A DNA stretch of 19,778 nucleotides from HyVt-560 sp964577195 (lineage in GTDB: Bacteria; Pseudomonadota; Gammaproteobacteria; UWMA-0217), in assembly GCA_964577195.1 (NCBI GenBank), contig CAZNYF010000031.1, positions 1 to 19,778 of the forward strand, written 5' to 3'. How positions within the stretch are numbered: the stretch's first letter is position 1; each line of letters begins with the position of its first letter. Both the position numbers and the translations under genes were made by a program. Under the pieces are notes generated by a model. That model did not search any database. It was not told the DNA's origin and saw only the letters and a program-made list of their open reading frames with translations. Below are positions 1 to 7,485 of the stretch, piece after piece.

Positions 1-54
1 CCCGCGACCACCGGCGTGACAGGCCGGTATTCTAACCAACTGAACTACCGCTCC
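1..54 (-). tRNA. tRNA-Asp (GUC), 3' end cut by window edge
   Basis: Read on the minus strand the gene begins GGAGCGGTAGTTCAGTTGG, a typical Asp acceptor and D-arm. It continues to an anticodon loop CCTGTCACGC with anticodon GTC. The T-arm and 3' acceptor strand lie outside the window. It sits 10 nt downstream of tRNA-Val on the same strand, so the two are probably processed from one transcript that also carries hupB. Confidence 0.95.
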
Positions 55-64
55 ATAATAAATA

Positions 65-140
65 TGGTGGGTGCTGAGAGATTCGAACTCCCGACCCTCT
101 CCTTGTAAGGGAGATGCTCTACCAACTGAGCTAAGCACCC
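65..140 (-). tRNA. tRNA-Val (UAC)
   Basis: This is a complete 76-nt tRNA on the minus strand. The acceptor strand GGGTGCT pairs with AGCACCC, the D-arm contains AGCTCAGTTGGTAGAGC, the anticodon is TAC, the T-loop contains TTCGAAT, and the CCA end is encoded. It lies 40 nt downstream of the hupB stop codon and 10 nt upstream of tRNA-Asp, all on one strand. An hupB/tRNA-Val/tRNA-Asp order is familiar in gammaproteobacteria. Confidence 0.97.
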
Positions 141-144
141 GAAA

Positions 145-170
145 TCAGGGAATACTTGTCTACCCCCTGA
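145..170 (-). other. hairpin between hupB and tRNA-Val
   Basis: TCAGGG near 146-151 can pair with CCCTGA near 165-170, in the 40-nt gap between the hupB stop and the tRNA-Val 5' end. No T-run follows, so a processing or spacer structure in a joint transcript is more likely than a terminator. Confidence 0.35.
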
Positions 171-180
171 CGAAGGCGCG

Positions 181-453
181 CTAGTTTACGGCATCTTTTA
201 ATGCTTTACCAGCCTTGAAACCAGGAATATTACTGGCCTTGATTTGGATCGCTTCTCCGGTTCTGGGATTACGTCCGGTACGCGCTTCACGACGCTTAAC
301 AGAGAACGTTCCAAACCCTACTAATGCAATAGAATCACCATCTTTAAGTGCTGCTGTGATGACATCAACAAGTCCGTCTACGGCACGTGTTGAATCAGCT
401 TTAGAAAAACCGGTCTCTTCTGCGATAGCATTTACAAATTCTGATTTATTCAT
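181..453 (-). CDS. hupB: DNA-binding protein HU (HU-beta type)
   Basis: Histone-like nucleoid protein that bends and compacts DNA as a dimer. The 90-residue product starts MNKSEFVNAIAEETGFSKAD and carries the full HU/IHF signature: the VGFGTFSVKRREARTGRNP segment, the arm with the intercalating proline, and a C-terminal GFKAGKALKDAVN. The frame stays open 15 codons further upstream. The start at 453 is chosen because it gives the canonical 90-residue length and has AAGGA about 6 nt before the ATG. Two tRNA genes follow on the same strand. lon, the usual upstream neighbour of hupB, is not found before it, so the classical lon-hupB order is broken here. A strong promoter lies about 170 nt upstream. 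Confidence 0.96.
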   Translation of the reverse strand: MNKSEFVNAIAEETGFSKADSTRAVDGLVDVITAALKDGDSIALVGFGTFSVKRREARTGRNPRTGEAIQIKASNIPGFKAGKALKDAVN

Positions 454-615
454 TGGAATCCTTATAGTTAATTGTAAAGAAGTTAAAACGTCAAACAACG
501 CTTCTAATAATCATCAGAACAACTTAATGCTCTGATGTGTAGATACATTCATCGTTGGCTTGTACTCGAAAGATACTGGAGCTCCATCCCGTGGTGAGCG
601 TCCTAGCCATTACGA

Positions 616-652
616 AGCCGTCGTTATAGCAATCCAAACCCAAGCGTGTCAA
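616..652 (-). promoter_or_regulatory. sigma-70 promoter upstream of hupB
   Basis: On the minus strand a perfect -35 TTGACA (647-652) is separated by 18 nt from a -10 TATAAC (623-628). It points toward hupB and would give a leader of roughly 160 nt. This is the best promoter match seen in the window. Its use is inferred from sequence only. Confidence 0.7.
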
Positions 653-1150
653 CGAATTCCGGCGATTTTACGATCCTGAAACATTTGGATTGATTGATTT
701 TTTTTAGCTCATTACATCGCCTCGGATAGATCCTGGTTTTATAATTCCAGTCGGATTCTTCTCTGACATATCGTCACAATTCCTGGAATCAACGGGTGAG
801 TTTTTCAGACCAACGGATAATGCCCCAAGTTTCAAATAGTTATATGATTTTAGTGGAACTAATCTCGCATACTTGAGAGATTTTTCTGGAAGATAAATGT
901 CGGATAGAGTAATCGCAGCATTCAGTTTTATAGATTGTTGCAGAAACTTAAAGAGTTAGGTGAAATTGATATCTACTTGCTCCTACGACGGCATTTAAAT
1001 GAATTTTCAAAGTTTCACAAAGTAGAGTTTTTTAGAAAAATCTAAGCGCAATACAATGAAAACTATATAGAAAATGTATCGACTACTACTTTTGACTTAG
1101 ATGAAGAAGTGGCTCGATGTTATTAATTTTCCTTCAAAAAATGGAAAAAA
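653..1150. other. gene-poor, AT-rich stretch
   Basis: No intact gene is seen over about 500 nt. Three weak structures are present. CAATCCAAA (630-638) and TTTGGATTG (684-692) form an inverted repeat followed by a T-rich run. AATCTC (861-866) and GAGATT (877-882) form a small hairpin running into T residues. A short, apparently decayed reading frame spans 908-1126 and is described separately. Confidence 0.5.
908..1126 (+). pseudogene. possible decayed coding tract
   Basis: The frame is open from 908 to a TAA at 1043-1045. It reads as an amphipathic, protein-like segment that includes LLQKLKELGEIDIYLLLRRH. After that stop the same frame continues protein-like, ending FDLDEEVARCY before TAA at 1124-1126. 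There is no start codon with a ribosome site, and the family is not recognised. It may be a gene tail interrupted by a stop, or chance. Confidence is low. Confidence 0.25.
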
Positions 1151-1942
1151 GTGGCTAATATTCTGAAAGAACAAGATTTTAATGAGAACGATACGATGAG
1201 ATTCGGAATATTTTTTGGCCTGCTGGCTCTGATAGTTCTACTGATTGCCGGTTTTGGCTGGGAATCAAAATCGATTCAGTCCTCACTATTGAGTCGTACC
1301 CAAAGCGAACTTGCGAATCAAAATCTGGCTTGGGTCAACGCATCAATGGACGGACGGGATCTTACCGTGCGTGGCATCCCTCCGAATGAGGCAGCGCAAC
1401 AACGCGCTACTCAGGTAATCAATTCAATCAGCGGCATTCGCGTCGTACATAATTTTCTCGGCGTGGCAGATTCATCTCCGAAAATGGCAGAAATGGCCGG
1501 ACTGCAAAAAGATAATGTGGGGGTGAGTAAATCACCCATCGAAAATAGCCTACTCATCGATGCCAACCTGACCACAGCGACGCTGTGCAAAGAGTCTCTG
1601 CACTCGGCGTTCAACAACGAAAAAATTCAGTTTCAAATTAATACTTCTGAAACTATGGCTTCAAGCAATGAACTGCTCACCCGATTGTACGAGGCCAGCC
1701 ACAAATGCAAAGGCATCAATCTGACCATTGCCGGCTACACCGATAGCCAAGGGTCAGCTGATCTTAATCTCAAACTCAGTCAAGCGCGTGCTACCGCCAT
1801 TAAATCTTATTTAGTAAAACGCGGTATCGCTAAAAACTTACTCAATACCGTCGGCTATGGCGAGTCAAAACCCATCGCTGATAACAATACTCGCTCAGGA
1901 AGAGCGAAAAACCGTCGCATAGAAATTTATATCGGAGGCTAA
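1151..1942 (+). CDS. inner-membrane-anchored BON/OmpA-domain protein
   Basis: Probable envelope protein that grips peptidoglycan. Residues 17-36 form a single membrane segment. Residues about 55-105 resemble a BON-like fold (ASMDGRDLTVRGIPPN, then VINSISGIRVVHNFLGV). Residues about 133-263 form an OmpA C-terminal domain with AGYTDSQGSADLNLKLSQAR and a GRAKNRRIEIY end, the part that normally contacts diaminopimelate. Cysteines 146 and 186 in that domain could form a disulfide. The domain order is like mycobacterial OmpATb/ArfA. The start is either GTG at 1151, preceded by GGAAAAAA, or ATG at 1196, preceded by GAGA; the choice does not affect the membrane segment. It is followed after 3 nt by a coiled-coil membrane protein, so the two are almost certainly cotranscribed. 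The partner and exact role are unknown. Confidence 0.85.
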   Translation: MANILKEQDFNENDTMRFGIFFGLLALIVLLIAGFGWESKSIQSSLLSRTQSELANQNLAWVNASMDGRDLTVRGIPPNEAAQQRATQVINSISGIRVVHNFLGVADSSPKMAEMAGLQKDNVGVSKSPIENSLLIDANLTTATLCKESLHSAFNNEKIQFQINTSETMASSNELLTRLYEASHKCKGINLTIAGYTDSQGSADLNLKLSQARATAIKSYLVKRGIAKNLLNTVGYGESKPIADNNTRSGRAKNRRIEIYIGG

Positions 1943-1945
1943 CCG

Positions 1946-2677
1946 ATGTTATACCTACTCACTCACATTTTTCTTTATATCATTGGTGCTACTTTAATCG
2001 GCTGGCTGATTGCCTATTCTGTCGGCAAGCAAAAAGAAAACCGGCTCATTGAGGATCACCAAAATCTGCAATCCAAGCATTCTTTGCTCGAAGACTATCG
2101 AGATCGAATAAACAAAGATTTTTATGCCTTGAAAGAGCAGGATCGTGCCAAGACCGAGGAAATTGCCGTGTTAAAAAAACGCGGTGATTCACCGGTAGAT
2201 GATCATCAGCCACGTTATATAAGTCAACATCAACACAACACCCGAGAACTCGAAGAATCTGTTGATCACTTCCAGCTCGAGGCCGCCAGCGCCAATCTCA
2301 AGGTTAGCGAATTAATGGATCGCCTCTCTAAAATTGTAGATGAGAAAAATCTGCTGAGAGATGAAATCAAAGACTTGAGTTCTGGTGCGCAATTTGAGAG
2401 AGATACCGAATTTCATAGCCTCAATAGCGACAGGAAAAAGCTCTCGGCTCAGGTCAATCTTTTACAGAATGAGCGTGGAGATTATGAAGAGCGGGTTAAG
2501 AATCTGATTAATGAACAAAGCAGCTTGAGCGCGAAAGTCAAAGAACTCAAAAAGCACGAGACGGATCCAGAGCAAATTGAAGAACTTACCACTCAGATTA
2601 TCAATATTCGAAATGAACGTGACGATTATTTCGATCGCTTACGGACTATTTCAAATGTACTGGAATCGAGTGCTTAA
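1946..2677 (+). CDS. membrane-anchored coiled-coil protein, unknown function
   Basis: This 243-residue protein has one N-terminal membrane segment (residues about 3-27, then GKQKENR on the cytoplasmic side). The rest is an almost unbroken Glu/Lys/Gln-rich coiled coil with heptad character, for example KNLLRDEIKDLSSG and RDDYFDRLRTISN. No enzymatic motif is visible. The ribosome site GGAGG (1935-1939) overlaps the end of the upstream OmpA-like gene, and the ATG follows its stop by 3 nt. The pair therefore looks translationally linked and may act together, one part reaching into the periplasm and the other scaffolding inside. The family is not recognised. Confidence 0.8.
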   Translation: MLYLLTHIFLYIIGATLIGWLIAYSVGKQKENRLIEDHQNLQSKHSLLEDYRDRINKDFYALKEQDRAKTEEIAVLKKRGDSPVDDHQPRYISQHQHNTRELEESVDHFQLEAASANLKVSELMDRLSKIVDEKNLLRDEIKDLSSGAQFERDTEFHSLNSDRKKLSAQVNLLQNERGDYEERVKNLINEQSSLSAKVKELKKHETDPEQIEELTTQIINIRNERDDYFDRLRTISNVLESSA

Positions 2678-2687
2678 TATAGGGAGT

Positions 2688-2775
2688 TAGTACAGCAAAC
2701 AGCAAGTTCAACCAATAAATCTGAAGGTCTATATTCCCAACACCTTCTTGATCGAACTTACCGCTTGCTGTACTA
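2688..2775. repeat. 22-bp imperfect inverted repeat between convergent genes
   Basis: The left arm 2688-2709 (starting TAGTACAGCAA) and right arm 2754-2775 (ending TTGCTGTACTA) are inverted copies with 3 mismatches over 22 positions. A smaller inner pair, GAAGGT and ACCTTC, lies in the 44-nt loop. The right arm includes the moaA stop codon. It could be a two-way transcription terminator for the convergent coiled-coil gene and moaA, or the remains of a small inverted-repeat element. Confidence 0.7.
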
Positions 2776-3768
2776 GCCACCTGTTGAGGACATAAATCGC
2801 ACAATCTGATCTGGCTTCTCTTTAAATTCGTGCCGTTCCGGTTTAAGTGTCAGCGCCTCGATAATGGCATCTTTTAATTCTGCGTCACTAATCCCTGCTC
2901 GAAGCAGAGGCTTGAGCGGATAGCTGTGGTCCTGACCCAGACATAGATAAAGTGTGCCATCCACAGAGAGCCGAACTCGATTACAAGTTTCACAAAAATG
3001 CTGGGAGATAGGGGTAATAAACCCGATGTGTAAATCAGAACCAGCGAGACGAACATATTTTGCGGGGCCACCACCGGGCATTACCCCCGGGATTAGTGAA
3101 TAGCGTTTTTCCAGTTGTTTTTTGACTATTTGCAAATCAAGATAGTGATCTGTCGCATCTTGCCCTGAATTGCCCATTGGCATGGTTTCGATAAACCGCA
3201 GACTAAATCCATGCTCGGCACAAAAATCCACCATCGCAAAGATTTCATCGTCATTGATGCCTTTCATCATCACCATATTGATTTTGATGACTGTAAAACC
3301 TGCCTTTTTTGCGGCCATCAATCCATCCAGCACAGGCTTTAACTCGCCATTGCCAGTGATTTTTTTAAACTTGGCGGGATCCAGTGTATCGAGACTTATA
3401 TTTAATCTTTCAACACCAGATTCGCGCAAAGACTCCGCCTGTGCCGCCAGCAAAGTAGCATTAGTACTGAGTGAAATATCGTCTGCACCTGGTAAAGCGG
3501 CGAGTTTGCTGGTGAGAATGGAGAGATCTTTGCGTACCAACGGCTCACCGCCGGTGACACGAATATGGCGTACACCCATCTCGGTAAATGCGCGCATCAC
3601 GCGCTCAATTTCTTCGTAGGTCAGATAATTGTCTCGGGATTCAAACCCCTTGTAATCCTCCGGCATACAATAGAAACAGCGTATATTGCAGCGATCGGTG
3701 ACCGATACACGTACATAATCAATATGTCGATTGAAAGGGTCAATCAGTTTTATCGAACTATTTTTCAC
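2773..3768 (-). CDS. moaA: GTP 3',8-cyclase MoaA (molybdenum cofactor synthesis)
   Basis: Radical SAM enzyme that rearranges GTP to 3',8-cyclo-GTP, the first committed step of molybdopterin synthesis, in the cytoplasm. All hallmarks are present: the N-terminal CxxxCxxC cluster (C27, C31, C34 in VTDRCNIRCFYCMP), the SAM-binding VTGGEPLVRKD, the C-terminal second cluster ligands (C259, C262 and C276 in FCETCNRVRLSVDGTLYLC), and the terminal Gly-Gly that is essential in the family. The 331-residue length is normal. The start is GTG at 3766-3768 with no strong ribosome site; no later Met precedes the first cluster. It is alone here, with no other moa genes beside it, and diverges from acnB across 77 nt. 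Confidence 0.96.
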   Translation of the reverse strand: MKNSSIKLIDPFNRHIDYVRVSVTDRCNIRCFYCMPEDYKGFESRDNYLTYEEIERVMRAFTEMGVRHIRVTGGEPLVRKDLSILTSKLAALPGADDISLSTNATLLAAQAESLRESGVERLNISLDTLDPAKFKKITGNGELKPVLDGLMAAKKAGFTVIKINMVMMKGINDDEIFAMVDFCAEHGFSLRFIETMPMGNSGQDATDHYLDLQIVKKQLEKRYSLIPGVMPGGGPAKYVRLAGSDLHIGFITPISQHFCETCNRVRLSVDGTLYLCLGQDHSYPLKPLLRAGISDAELKDAIIEALTLKPERHEFKEKPDQIVRFMSSTGG

Positions 3769-3845
3769 AAGGTTTGCTACAGAAACGCATCAGTTATGAA
3801 ATAATACAGCAACCATCAAAAAAGAATTATTTCCTGAGAAGAAAC

Positions 3846-6449
3846 ATGCTAAATGACTATCGAAAACACGTAGAAACACGCGCTGCCGAGGGTATTTTTC
3901 CGCAGCCACTGAGTGCTGATCAGACCGCTGCATTGGTCGAGCTGTTAAAGCAGCCACCCAGCGGTGAGGAAGATTTCATCATGGCGTTGCTCAGCGACCG
4001 TGTACCTGCAGGAGTGGATGAAGCAGCCTATATCAAAGCGGGTTTTCTCGCGGCCATTCTCAAAGGTGATGCCAGCTCACCATTGATCGACAAACAAAAA
4101 GCCACTCAGCTGCTCGGCACCATGCTGGGTGGTTATAACATCGAGCCGCTGATCAACGCGCTCGATGATGACGAGATTGCGGCAACCGCTACCACAGCGC
4201 TATCACACACCTTGCTGATGTTCGATGCTTTTCATGATGTCAAAGAAAAGGCCGATAACGGCAACGCACATGCACAAAAAGTGCTTCAATCCTGGGCCGA
4301 TGGAGATTGGTTTACCTCCAATGCAGAGCTTGCTGAAAAAATTACTGTCACCGTCTTTAAGGTAACTGGTGAAACCAACACTGACGATCTCTCCCCCGCT
4401 CCCGATGCCTGGTCGAGGCCGGATATTCCGCTGCACGCCAATGCCATGTTAAAGATGGCACGTGAAGGTATCAAGCCTGATGAACCTGGCAAACTGGGGC
4501 CACTCAAGCTAATCGAATCACTCAAAGAAAATGGCTTTCCACTTGCGTATGTGGGAGATGTGGTCGGCACCGGCTCTTCCCGAAAATCTGCTGTTAACTC
4601 AGTACTCTGGCACATGGGCAATGATATCCCGCATATCCCCAACAAGCGCGAAGGCGGCTACTGTTTTGGTGGGAAAATCGCACCGATATTCTTTAATACG
4701 CTGGAAGATTCCGGCTCGTTGCCGATCGAAATGGATGTCAGCAAAATGGCGATGGGCGATGTCATTGATGTGTATCCCTATGAAGGCGTGGCCAAGCGCC
4801 ATGACAGCGATGAAGTCATTTCAGAATTCAGTTTAAAGACCCAAGTCATCCTCGATGAAGTCCGTGCCAATGGACGTATTCCCCTTATTATTGGTCGAGG
4901 TCTGACGACTCGCGCTCGCGAAGCACTCAAGCTTGAGACTTCTACGCTTTTCCGCATTCCGGTAGATCCTGTTGATACTGGCAAAGGTTATACGCTGGCG
5001 CAAAAAATAGTCGGTAAAGCTTGTGGTATGGACGGCGTCCGCCCCGGCATGTACTGCGAACCTGCGATGACCACCGTCGGCTCACAGGATACCACCGGCC
5101 CAATGACCCGTGATGAACTCAAAGACCTAGCCTGCCTGGGGTTTTCTGCTGATCTAACCATGCAATCGTTCTGCCACACTGCGGCGTACCCCAAACCTAT
5201 TGATGTAGATACCCAGCACACATTGCCTGATTTCATCATGACACGCGGCGGTGTTTCCCTAAAACCGGGCGATGGCATTATCCACTCATGGCTGAACCGC
5301 ATGTTGCTGCCAGACACCGTTGGCACCGGCGGTGATTCACATACCCGCTTCCCGATTGGCATCTCGTTTCCCGCTGGCTCGGGACTCGTCGCGTTTGGTG
5401 CAGCTACCGGTGTTATGCCACTCGATATGCCCGAATCCATCCTGGTACGTTTCAAAGGCGAGATGCAGCCAGGTATCACCTTACGAGATCTGGTCAATGC
5501 CATCCCCTATGCGGCGATCCAGGCAGGCACGTTGACTGTCGCTAAAAAAGGTAAGAAAAACATCTTTTCCGGTCGCGTACTGGAAATAGAAGGCTTGCCC
5601 GATCTCAAAATTGAACAAGCATTTGAACTCTCCGATGCCTCAGCTGAACGCTCCGCCTCCGGCTGTACCATCAAACTCAATAAAGAACCCATTATCGAAT
5701 ATCTCAACTCTAATATCGTAATGCTCAAGTGGTTACTGTCAGAAGGCTATAACGACGCCCGTACGATTGAGCGTCGCATTGATGCCATGCAAGCCTGGCT
5801 GGATAACCCTGAATTATTGGAAGCCGATGCAGACGCAGAGTATGCCGATATCATCGAGATTGACCTTAACGAAATCAAAGAACCGCTACTCGCATGCCCC
5901 AACGATCCCGATGATATTAAACCACTATCAGAAGTTGCCGGGGTCGCCGTACAAGAAGTTTTCATCGGCTCCTGCATGACCAATATCGGTCACTTTCGCG
6001 CCGCTGGAAAATTACTGGAAAAAGTCGATGGCGCAGTCCCTACCCGCTTGTGGATCGTGCCGCCTACCAAGATGGATCAAAACCAGCTCACCGAAGAAGG
6101 CTACTACAGCATATTTGGCAGAGCCGGTGCGCGTGTAGAAATGCCGGGGTGTTCACTCTGCATGGGAAATCAAGCGAGAATCGCACCCAAAAGCACCTGT
6201 ATTTCTACCTCTACCCGCAACTTCCCAAACCGCCTTGGCGATGGCGCAGATGTCTATTTAGCTTCCGCAGAACTCTCGGCAATCACGGCAATTTTAGGAG
6301 AGTTACCGAGCGTTGAAGAATATATGAAATACGCTGCTGATCTCGACACCATGGCTGATGACATTTATCGCTATCTCAACTTTAATGAAATTAAAAGCTA
6401 TCAGGACGCTGCCAGCAGTATTATTCCCATCGCCGAAATATCAATCTAG
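3846..6449 (+). CDS. acnB: aconitate hydratase B / 2-methylisocitrate dehydratase
   Basis: TCA-cycle enzyme converting citrate to isocitrate through a 4Fe-4S cluster; the family also acts in the methylcitrate cycle. The 867-residue product starts MLNDYRKHVETRAAEG, as in E. coli AcnB, and has the N-terminal HEAT-like domain (GGYNIEPLINALDDDE), the swivelling domain and the catalytic domains. Cluster ligands fall at C710 (FIGSCMTNIGHFRAAG), C769 and C772 (MPGCSLCMGNQARI), the same numbers as in E. coli. The start at 3846 is preferred over an in-frame extension to 3774, because GAGAAG lies about 5 nt before it and the extra 24 residues do not match the family. It is a single-gene unit, followed by a long hairpin. 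Confidence 0.98.
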   Translation: MLNDYRKHVETRAAEGIFPQPLSADQTAALVELLKQPPSGEEDFIMALLSDRVPAGVDEAAYIKAGFLAAILKGDASSPLIDKQKATQLLGTMLGGYNIEPLINALDDDEIAATATTALSHTLLMFDAFHDVKEKADNGNAHAQKVLQSWADGDWFTSNAELAEKITVTVFKVTGETNTDDLSPAPDAWSRPDIPLHANAMLKMAREGIKPDEPGKLGPLKLIESLKENGFPLAYVGDVVGTGSSRKSAVNSVLWHMGNDIPHIPNKREGGYCFGGKIAPIFFNTLEDSGSLPIEMDVSKMAMGDVIDVYPYEGVAKRHDSDEVISEFSLKTQVILDEVRANGRIPLIIGRGLTTRAREALKLETSTLFRIPVDPVDTGKGYTLAQKIVGKACGMDGVRPGMYCEPAMTTVGSQDTTGPMTRDELKDLACLGFSADLTMQSFCHTAAYPKPIDVDTQHTLPDFIMTRGGVSLKPGDGIIHSWLNRMLLPDTVGTGGDSHTRFPIGISFPAGSGLVAFGAATGVMPLDMPESILVRFKGEMQPGITLRDLVNAIPYAAIQAGTLTVAKKGKKNIFSGRVLEIEGLPDLKIEQAFELSDASAERSASGCTIKLNKEPIIEYLNSNIVMLKWLLSEGYNDARTIERRIDAMQAWLDNPELLEADADAEYADIIEIDLNEIKEPLLACPNDPDDIKPLSEVAGVAVQEVFIGSCMTNIGHFRAAGKLLEKVDGAVPTRLWIVPPTKMDQNQLTEEGYYSIFGRAGARVEMPGCSLCMGNQARIAPKSTCISTSTRNFPNRLGDGADVYLASAELSAITAILGELPSVEEYMKYAADLDTMADDIYRYLNFNEIKSYQDAASSIIPIAEISI

Positions 6450-6526
6450 GGCGTCTCTAAAAATAGGAGCGCTCTGTGCTCTGTCCATATTTAACTGACG
6501 GATAAGGGACGCGTAGATTTATCATC

Positions 6527-6599
6527 TGTACAAGGAGCGGTGCCTCGCCGCGATGATAGACTCGAGCATTGTTCGTGGCGAGGCGCCACTCCTTGTACA
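6527..6599. terminator. 27-bp hairpin between convergent acnB and rluB
   Basis: Arms 6527-6553 (starting TGTACAAGGAGCGG) and 6573-6599 (ending CACTCCTTGTACA) pair over 27 positions with 3 differences, around a 19-nt loop. It lies between the ends of two convergent genes and could end transcription in both directions. It lacks a clear T-run. The GC-rich palindrome also resembles dispersed REP-like intergenic repeats. Confidence 0.75.
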
Positions 6600-6648
6600 T
6601 TAAATTGTTCAATAGTCAGGTTTTATCCGGCTTATTAATATGGCGCTT

Positions 6649-7485
6649 CTATTTTCGTCTTTTCCAGACGTTTTTGGTTTTTTTAGCTTTTTGGGTAACG
6701 TAGAGTTCCGGCGTTGATAGCTTTGCGGCCTGGTAAAGCCAATTGACGTTGCGGGAATCGAGTTCTTTCCATTTGCCTGGTCTTAGTCCGCGCGGTAAGA
6801 CCACAGGTCCGTAGCGGACCCGGTTGAGGCGACTGACTTTCAAATCCTGGCTTTCCCAGATTCTTCTGACTTCACGGTTACGGCCTTCTTTGAGTAACAC
6901 GTGGTACCAGTGATTTGCGCCGGTGCCGCCTTTTTCTTCGACGATGTCATCAAATTTTGCAGGGCCATCTTCTAGCATCACGCCCTTACGCATATTCTTG
7001 ATATGCTCGTCGGTAACTTTACCCAGCACACGTACGGCGTATTCGCGCTCAATTTCTGAAGACGGATGCATAAGCTTATTGGCAAGCTGACCATCGTTGG
7101 TGACCAGCAATAATCCGGAAGTGTTGTAATCAAGTCTGCCAACGGAGACCCAGCGGCTGGTTTTCATTTCTGGAAGTTGATCAAAAATCAACTTACGGCC
7201 ATCAGGATCCGAGCGTGAAACGAGCTCTCCTGCGGGCTTGTGGTAAAGCAGCACACGAACCTGGATTTGTCCGACCGCTTTTAGAGAGATGGCTTTACCA
7301 CGCAGTGTGACTTCGCTTTCTGAGGAAATTCGGTCGCCGGGTGTGGCGATTTTTCCATCCACTGTGATGAGACCCGCTGCAATCCAGCGCTCGATTTCGC
7401 GGCGCGAACCATAACCTGCGCGAGCCATGAGTTTTTGTATTCGCTCTGTTGCTAGCGGTCGCTTTATTTCCGGGGATTCGCTCAT
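6649..7485 (-). CDS. rluB: 23S rRNA pseudouridine synthase, RluB type
   Basis: RsuA-family enzyme that isomerises a uridine in 23S rRNA (U2605 for E. coli RluB). Residues about 12-60 are the S4 RNA-binding domain (RIQKLMARAGYGSRREIERWI). The catalytic motif is GRLDYNTSGLLL with Asp119. A later LKEGRNREVRR motif and a very basic tail (KKTKNVWKRRK) fit RluB. RluB rather than RluE or RluF is chosen from the S4 domain, length and tail. The ATG overlaps the gspF stop as TAATG, so it is translationally coupled to a secretion gene. This is not its more usual place beside scpB. Confidence 0.92.
   Translation of the reverse strand: MSESPEIKRPLATERIQKLMARAGYGSRREIERWIAAGLITVDGKIATPGDRISSESEVTLRGKAISLKAVGQIQVRVLLYHKPAGELVSRSDPDGRKLIFDQLPEMKTSRWVSVGRLDYNTSGLLLVTNDGQLANKLMHPSSEIEREYAVRVLGKVTDEHIKNMRKGVMLEDGPAKFDDIVEEKGGTGANHWYHVLLKEGRNREVRRIWESQDLKVSRLNRVRYGPVVLPRGLRPGKWKELDSRNVNWLYQAAKLSTPELYVTQKAKKTKNVWKRRK

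Noticed and set aside
1081..1130. Promoter TTGACT near 1092 for the OmpA-like gene
   Set aside because: The nearest -10-like sequence is more than 20 nt away, so the spacing does not fit sigma-70.
3774..3845. In-frame 24-codon extension of acnB
   Set aside because: It does not match the family N-terminus, and a ribosome site directly precedes the ATG at 3846.
4988..5503. 171-codon open frame antisense to acnB
   Set aside because: It lies fully inside a strongly conserved gene, with low-quality Ser/Pro/Arg-rich composition and no ribosome site; it is a shadow frame.
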